Shown here: piece after piece, positions 61,785 to 64,000 of the stretch | How the letters are laid out: each line of letters starts with the position of its first letter | Numbering within the stretch: the stretch's first letter is position 1 | Source: Polyangium sp. y55x31 | GTDB lineage: Bacteria; Myxococcota_A; Polyangia; Polyangiales; Polyangiaceae | Direction: 5' to 3' | NCBI RefSeq assembly: GCF_029946505.1 | Contig: NZ_JARZHG010000012.1 | Location: 124,001-188,000 of the forward strand | DNA: 64,000 nt | The notes under the pieces: model-generated | Database searches by the model: none | What the model was told of the DNA's origin: nothing | What the model saw: only the letters and a program-made list of their open reading frames with translations | Position numbers and translations under genes: made by a program

Positions 61785-62705
61785 CTAGATCCCCGAGATC
61801 GCCGCCGGCGCGTCGACGAGACCCGCATCGATGCTTCCTGCGCCATGCACGCGCCTCGCCGTGCGCCGCAGGACCTCGGGGATCCGCGCCGCCGCCTGGC
61901 GCCGCGAAGGGCCGGTGCGGGTCGACAAGATCAAGGCCACGACCCCGCTCGTGAGGGCCGTGGCGCCAGAGGTATGGCCAAAACGCGTCGAGGCGTCTCC
62001 GCCCGCGTCGATGTGCAAGAGCTCCTCCCCCGGAGCGAAGACGTCGGTGAAGCGACCGAGCCGCTGCTCCGACAGGGGCTCTCCATCGGCGTCCAGCGCG
62101 CCGACCACGACGACGCCGGGAGTCTTCTCGGGGAATGCATTCGAGACCGACGGATCATTGCCGGACGCGGCCACGACGACGAGCCCCTTATCGAGGACTT
62201 TGCCCACGGCGTCGAACATCGCCTGCCATGCCGACCGGAAGACGAAGCTGCACGAGACGACGTCGCATTCGAGCCGGAGGGCCGTCTCGAGGCCTGCGAT
62301 GACGCGGTCCTCCTCGGGATTGCCGTCGAGGTCCGCGACACGAATGCTGACCAGCGTGGCCTCGGGCGCGACGCCGGGCGCGCGCTTGTCGCGCGAAGCG
62401 ATGAGGCTCGCGCAAGCCGTCCCGTGGCCCGCTCGATCCCCGGGGCCGACGTGATTGCCATCGTGATCGAGATAAAGCGCATCGGCACCGAGCAACCCGG
62501 ACACGCGCGCGACGCCGCTGTCGAGCAGCGCGACGCGGACCCCCTCGCCCCGCGTCTTCTTCCACAGGCCGGGGACGCCGAGCGCCACGAGGTGGTCGCT
62601 CTCCAACCCCCGGCTGGACGTGAACGACGCTAGAATCCTCGGCGCCCCCTTGTTGCGCGACGCGTGCACCTCGAAGGGAGCCCATGCCACGACAGAACGA
62701 CTCAT
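61785..62705 (-). CDS. Subtilisin-like serine protease without signal peptide or propeptide
   Basis: A 306-residue S8-family protein. Catalytic residues are Asp62 (ALLDSG), His94 (GHGTACAS), the oxyanion Asn (AASGND) and Ser246 in HTSGATALTSG, which replaces the usual GTSMATPHVSG while keeping Ser in register. No signal, lipobox or I9 propeptide is visible, unlike the secreted subtilase at 52743, so it is probably cytoplasmic or exported with a partner. The ATG at 62705 has GGGAGG about 6 bases upstream; the ATG at 62711 is too close to it. It heads a likely operon with the coiled-coil protein. Confidence 0.88.
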   Translation of the reverse strand: MSRSVVAWAPFEVHASRNKGAPRILASFTSSRGLESDHLVALGVPGLWKKTRGEGVRVALLDSGVARVSGLLGADALYLDHDGNHVGPGDRAGHGTACASLIASRDKRAPGVAPEATLVSIRVADLDGNPEEDRVIAGLETALRLECDVVSCSFVFRSAWQAMFDAVGKVLDKGLVVVAASGNDPSVSNAFPEKTPGVVVVGALDADGEPLSEQRLGRFTDVFAPGEELLHIDAGGDASTRFGHTSGATALTSGVVALILSTRTGPSRRQAAARIPEVLRRTARRVHGAGSIDAGLVDAPAAISGI

Positions 62706-63013
62706 TTGCATACCTCCCGAGCAAGCGCTCGACACGAAGACGGACAATGGGCAATGACCGTGCCAGGCTCTTCCGTTCCTCGTGATTCGCGGCTTTTCGA
62801 GAGGGCGACCTTCCCGCACCACGCATAGCGTGCACGTGCGCGCAGGTCCTGCGCTGGAGCGAAGGGCACGCGCGGCGAGTGGGTTCGAATGTCCCGGGCC
62901 ACGCCGCCATGCGCGACCCTTCGGGGCTCGTCCACGCCCCTCGACACCTCGTCCCCCCTCCTCGACACCACACCCCCTTCCCCTTTCTCACCCTTTCGTG
63001 ATAAATACCTCCC
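62706..63013. other. Divergent intergenic region
   Basis: About 308 bases between the subtilase and the last gene, no credible gene. A pyrimidine-rich strand (62930-62995) carries an imperfect direct repeat of CCTCGACACC-type units. GTGATAAATA just before the plus-strand ATG may belong to a promoter -10. No operator symmetry was evident. Confidence 0.4.
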
Positions 63014-63787
63014 ATGTCGCCCACCGCGCCCGATCCCGCCCAATACACCCGTGCTCCGGTCATGACCCTCGAAGGTGGCATCACGCTTTGCCGCGTCCTC
63101 GCGGAGAGCTGCCCCAAGGCCATGCCGGCGTCCGTCAAGAAGTCGCAAAAGCGGCTCACGGAGGTCGCGGAGGCGGCGCAGGTCGCTTATACGTTGCGCA
63201 AGAAGGCGCTCGGGCGCGGGGGCGAGGAGGATTCGCGGCCCATCGACAGGGCCGGCGACAATTCATGGGGCGCGCTGCGCGGCAGGCTCCAGGCGTATAC
63301 GTTGCTCCCCGCGGAGACGTATCCGGACGCGAAGCGCGCGGCCGAGATCCTCGCGAGCTTGTTCGGCGAATCGGGGCTCTCGTTCCTCACGGAATCGTAT
63401 CCCGAGCAATATGCCATCGCGGACTCCGTGCTCCGGCGCATCGACGAGGAGGGGTTCGCCGTCGATATCGATCGGATCGCCGGCAAGGAGTTCCTCGCGA
63501 ACGTCCGCGTGCAGCACGTCGCGTATGGGAAGATGGTGGCCGGCGTGTTGCAGCGCGAGGCGGCGCTCTCCGAGGACCTCGGCGAGCACGTGCGGGCCAT
63601 GGGGCAGGAGATCGTCGATTACGCGACGAAGGTGCTCGCCACGATCGAGCGGGACAAGCCGGCGACGATCACGGCGGCGCGGACCGCCCTCCGGCCGCTC
63701 GATTCGTTCCGGGAGGCCACGCAGAAGCGCCCGCGCAGCAGCGGCGAGGCCGACGCAGGCCCGCCGGCCTCGCCCGAAAGGACGTGA
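63014..63787 (+). CDS. Helical protein of unknown function
   Basis: A 257-residue soluble protein predicted almost entirely helical: LEGGITLCRVLAESCPKAMPASVKKSQKRLTEVAEAAQVAYTLRKK, WGALRGRLQAYTLLPAETYPDAKRAAEILASLFGE, then long amphipathic helices to about residue 230 and a disordered Arg/Ser/Pro tail. Sequence composition and the organised helices support a real gene. I do not recognise a family; it may be restricted to myxobacteria. A 43-bp tandem repeat begins 12 bases after its stop. Confidence 0.7.
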   Translation: MSPTAPDPAQYTRAPVMTLEGGITLCRVLAESCPKAMPASVKKSQKRLTEVAEAAQVAYTLRKKALGRGGEEDSRPIDRAGDNSWGALRGRLQAYTLLPAETYPDAKRAAEILASLFGESGLSFLTESYPEQYAIADSVLRRIDEEGFAVDIDRIAGKEFLANVRVQHVAYGKMVAGVLQREAALSEDLGEHVRAMGQEIVDYATKVLATIERDKPATITAARTALRPLDSFREATQKRPRSSGEADAGPPASPERT

Positions 63788-63798
63788 GGGCGTCGCCC

Positions 63799-64000
63799 GA
63801 GGCCGATCGGTCTCGGGGAGCGGGTCGGGACATCGATCGGGGAGGCCGGGAGGCGTCGGGATTCGAGGGGACGAGATGCGTCCCGAGGCCTCCGGGCTTG
63901 CGATATCGAGGCGAAAGGTCATTCCGAGAGGCCGGGCGGTCTGCAAAATCGGGGGAACAGGTCGTCTCGCGAGGCCGGGCGGTCTGCCGAATCGGGGGAA
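63799..64000 (+). repeat. 43-bp tandem repeat array, open at the right edge
   Basis: Five units start with GAGGCC at 63799, 63842, 63885, 63928 and 63971, each exactly 43 bases apart; the last is cut by the window edge. Units 4 and 5 agree at 28 of 30 shared bases (GAGGCCGGGCGGTCTGC then AATCGGGGGAA), while units 1-3 are older and diverged but keep the period and a TCGAGG/TCGGGG core. Similarity spans the whole unit, so it is not a repeat-spacer array. Stops or frame changes make coding unlikely. Confidence 0.85.

Noticed and set aside
63799-64000. 43-bp repeat as a CRISPR array
   Set aside because: Similarity extends over the whole unit rather than alternating with unique spacers, units diverge gradually, and no cas genes are visible.

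Overview
The window is very GC-rich, has long open frames on both strands, and carries a gene set typical of a large-genome myxobacterium (Polyangiales such as Sorangium or Polyangium is my best guess; this is inference from content, with no rRNA gene to prove it). Signs are the many secreted lipoproteins with a Cys lipobox followed by Gly/Ser-rich linkers, two fibro-slime proteins, a Ser/Thr kinase with a membrane tail, a dedicated chemosensory cluster and abundant carbohydrate-active proteins. I found no tRNA, rRNA, insertion sequence, prophage or CRISPR array.

Layout. 1-3.3 kb: the start of a GT-C-like membrane protein that runs off the left edge, a small helical protein, the thiamine enzyme ThiH and a STAS-like protein. 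3.3-12.6 kb: two lipoproteins (one with a heme-c motif), a Ser/Thr kinase, a protein whose N-terminal half is an RNA polymerase beta-prime clamp with its zinc site but no catalytic part, a lipoprotein, a CapA-like protein and, on the other strand, a stand-alone GyrB-type ATPase/transducer module without the Toprim half. 12.9-16.2 kb: a CBM3-like lipoprotein and two divergent fibro-slime lipoproteins.

16.2-36 kb is a polysaccharide-use locus, probably for alpha-glucan. The plus strand has an ABC sugar importer whose binding protein and MalF-type permease are fused in one polypeptide, a MalG-type permease, a GntR-type regulator, the ATPase and a GH31 alpha-glucosidase. The facing minus strand has a GH87-like (mycodextranase / alpha-1,3-glucanase type) beta-helix enzyme, two tandem outer-membrane barrel proteins and two copies of a module pairing a sugar-binding-like lipoprotein with a putative glycoside hydrolase. 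An 18-bp motif (RGTAAAYRNNNNNATTTR) lies in front of four transcription units of this locus and probably makes them one regulon. I read the scheme as: surface enzymes cut the polymer, the barrels may admit oligosaccharides, GH31 trims them and the ABC system imports the products.

36-46.4 kb: a nitroreductase/DoxX pair facing a LysR regulator, then a seven-gene chemosensory cluster (REC-STAS, HPt-REC, CheW, CheR-TPR, CheW, MCP, CheA-REC) with start/stop overlaps and no CheB. 46.6-54.4 kb: exported lipase-like protein, beta-propeller lipoproteins, an AraC regulator and a secreted subtilase with a cystine-rich tail. 54.4-59.2 kb: a minus-strand run HutD, PL14-like lyase, DUF969, DUF979, DUF2891, with a SnoaL-like gene diverging. 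59.2-64 kb: an exported coiled-coil protein next to a subtilase without signal peptide, a helical protein of unknown function, and a 43-bp tandem repeat that runs off the right edge.

The most unusual items are the beta-prime-clamp/propeller protein, the stand-alone GyrB module, the shared operator of the glucan locus, the fused ABC transporter protein and the 43-bp repeat.
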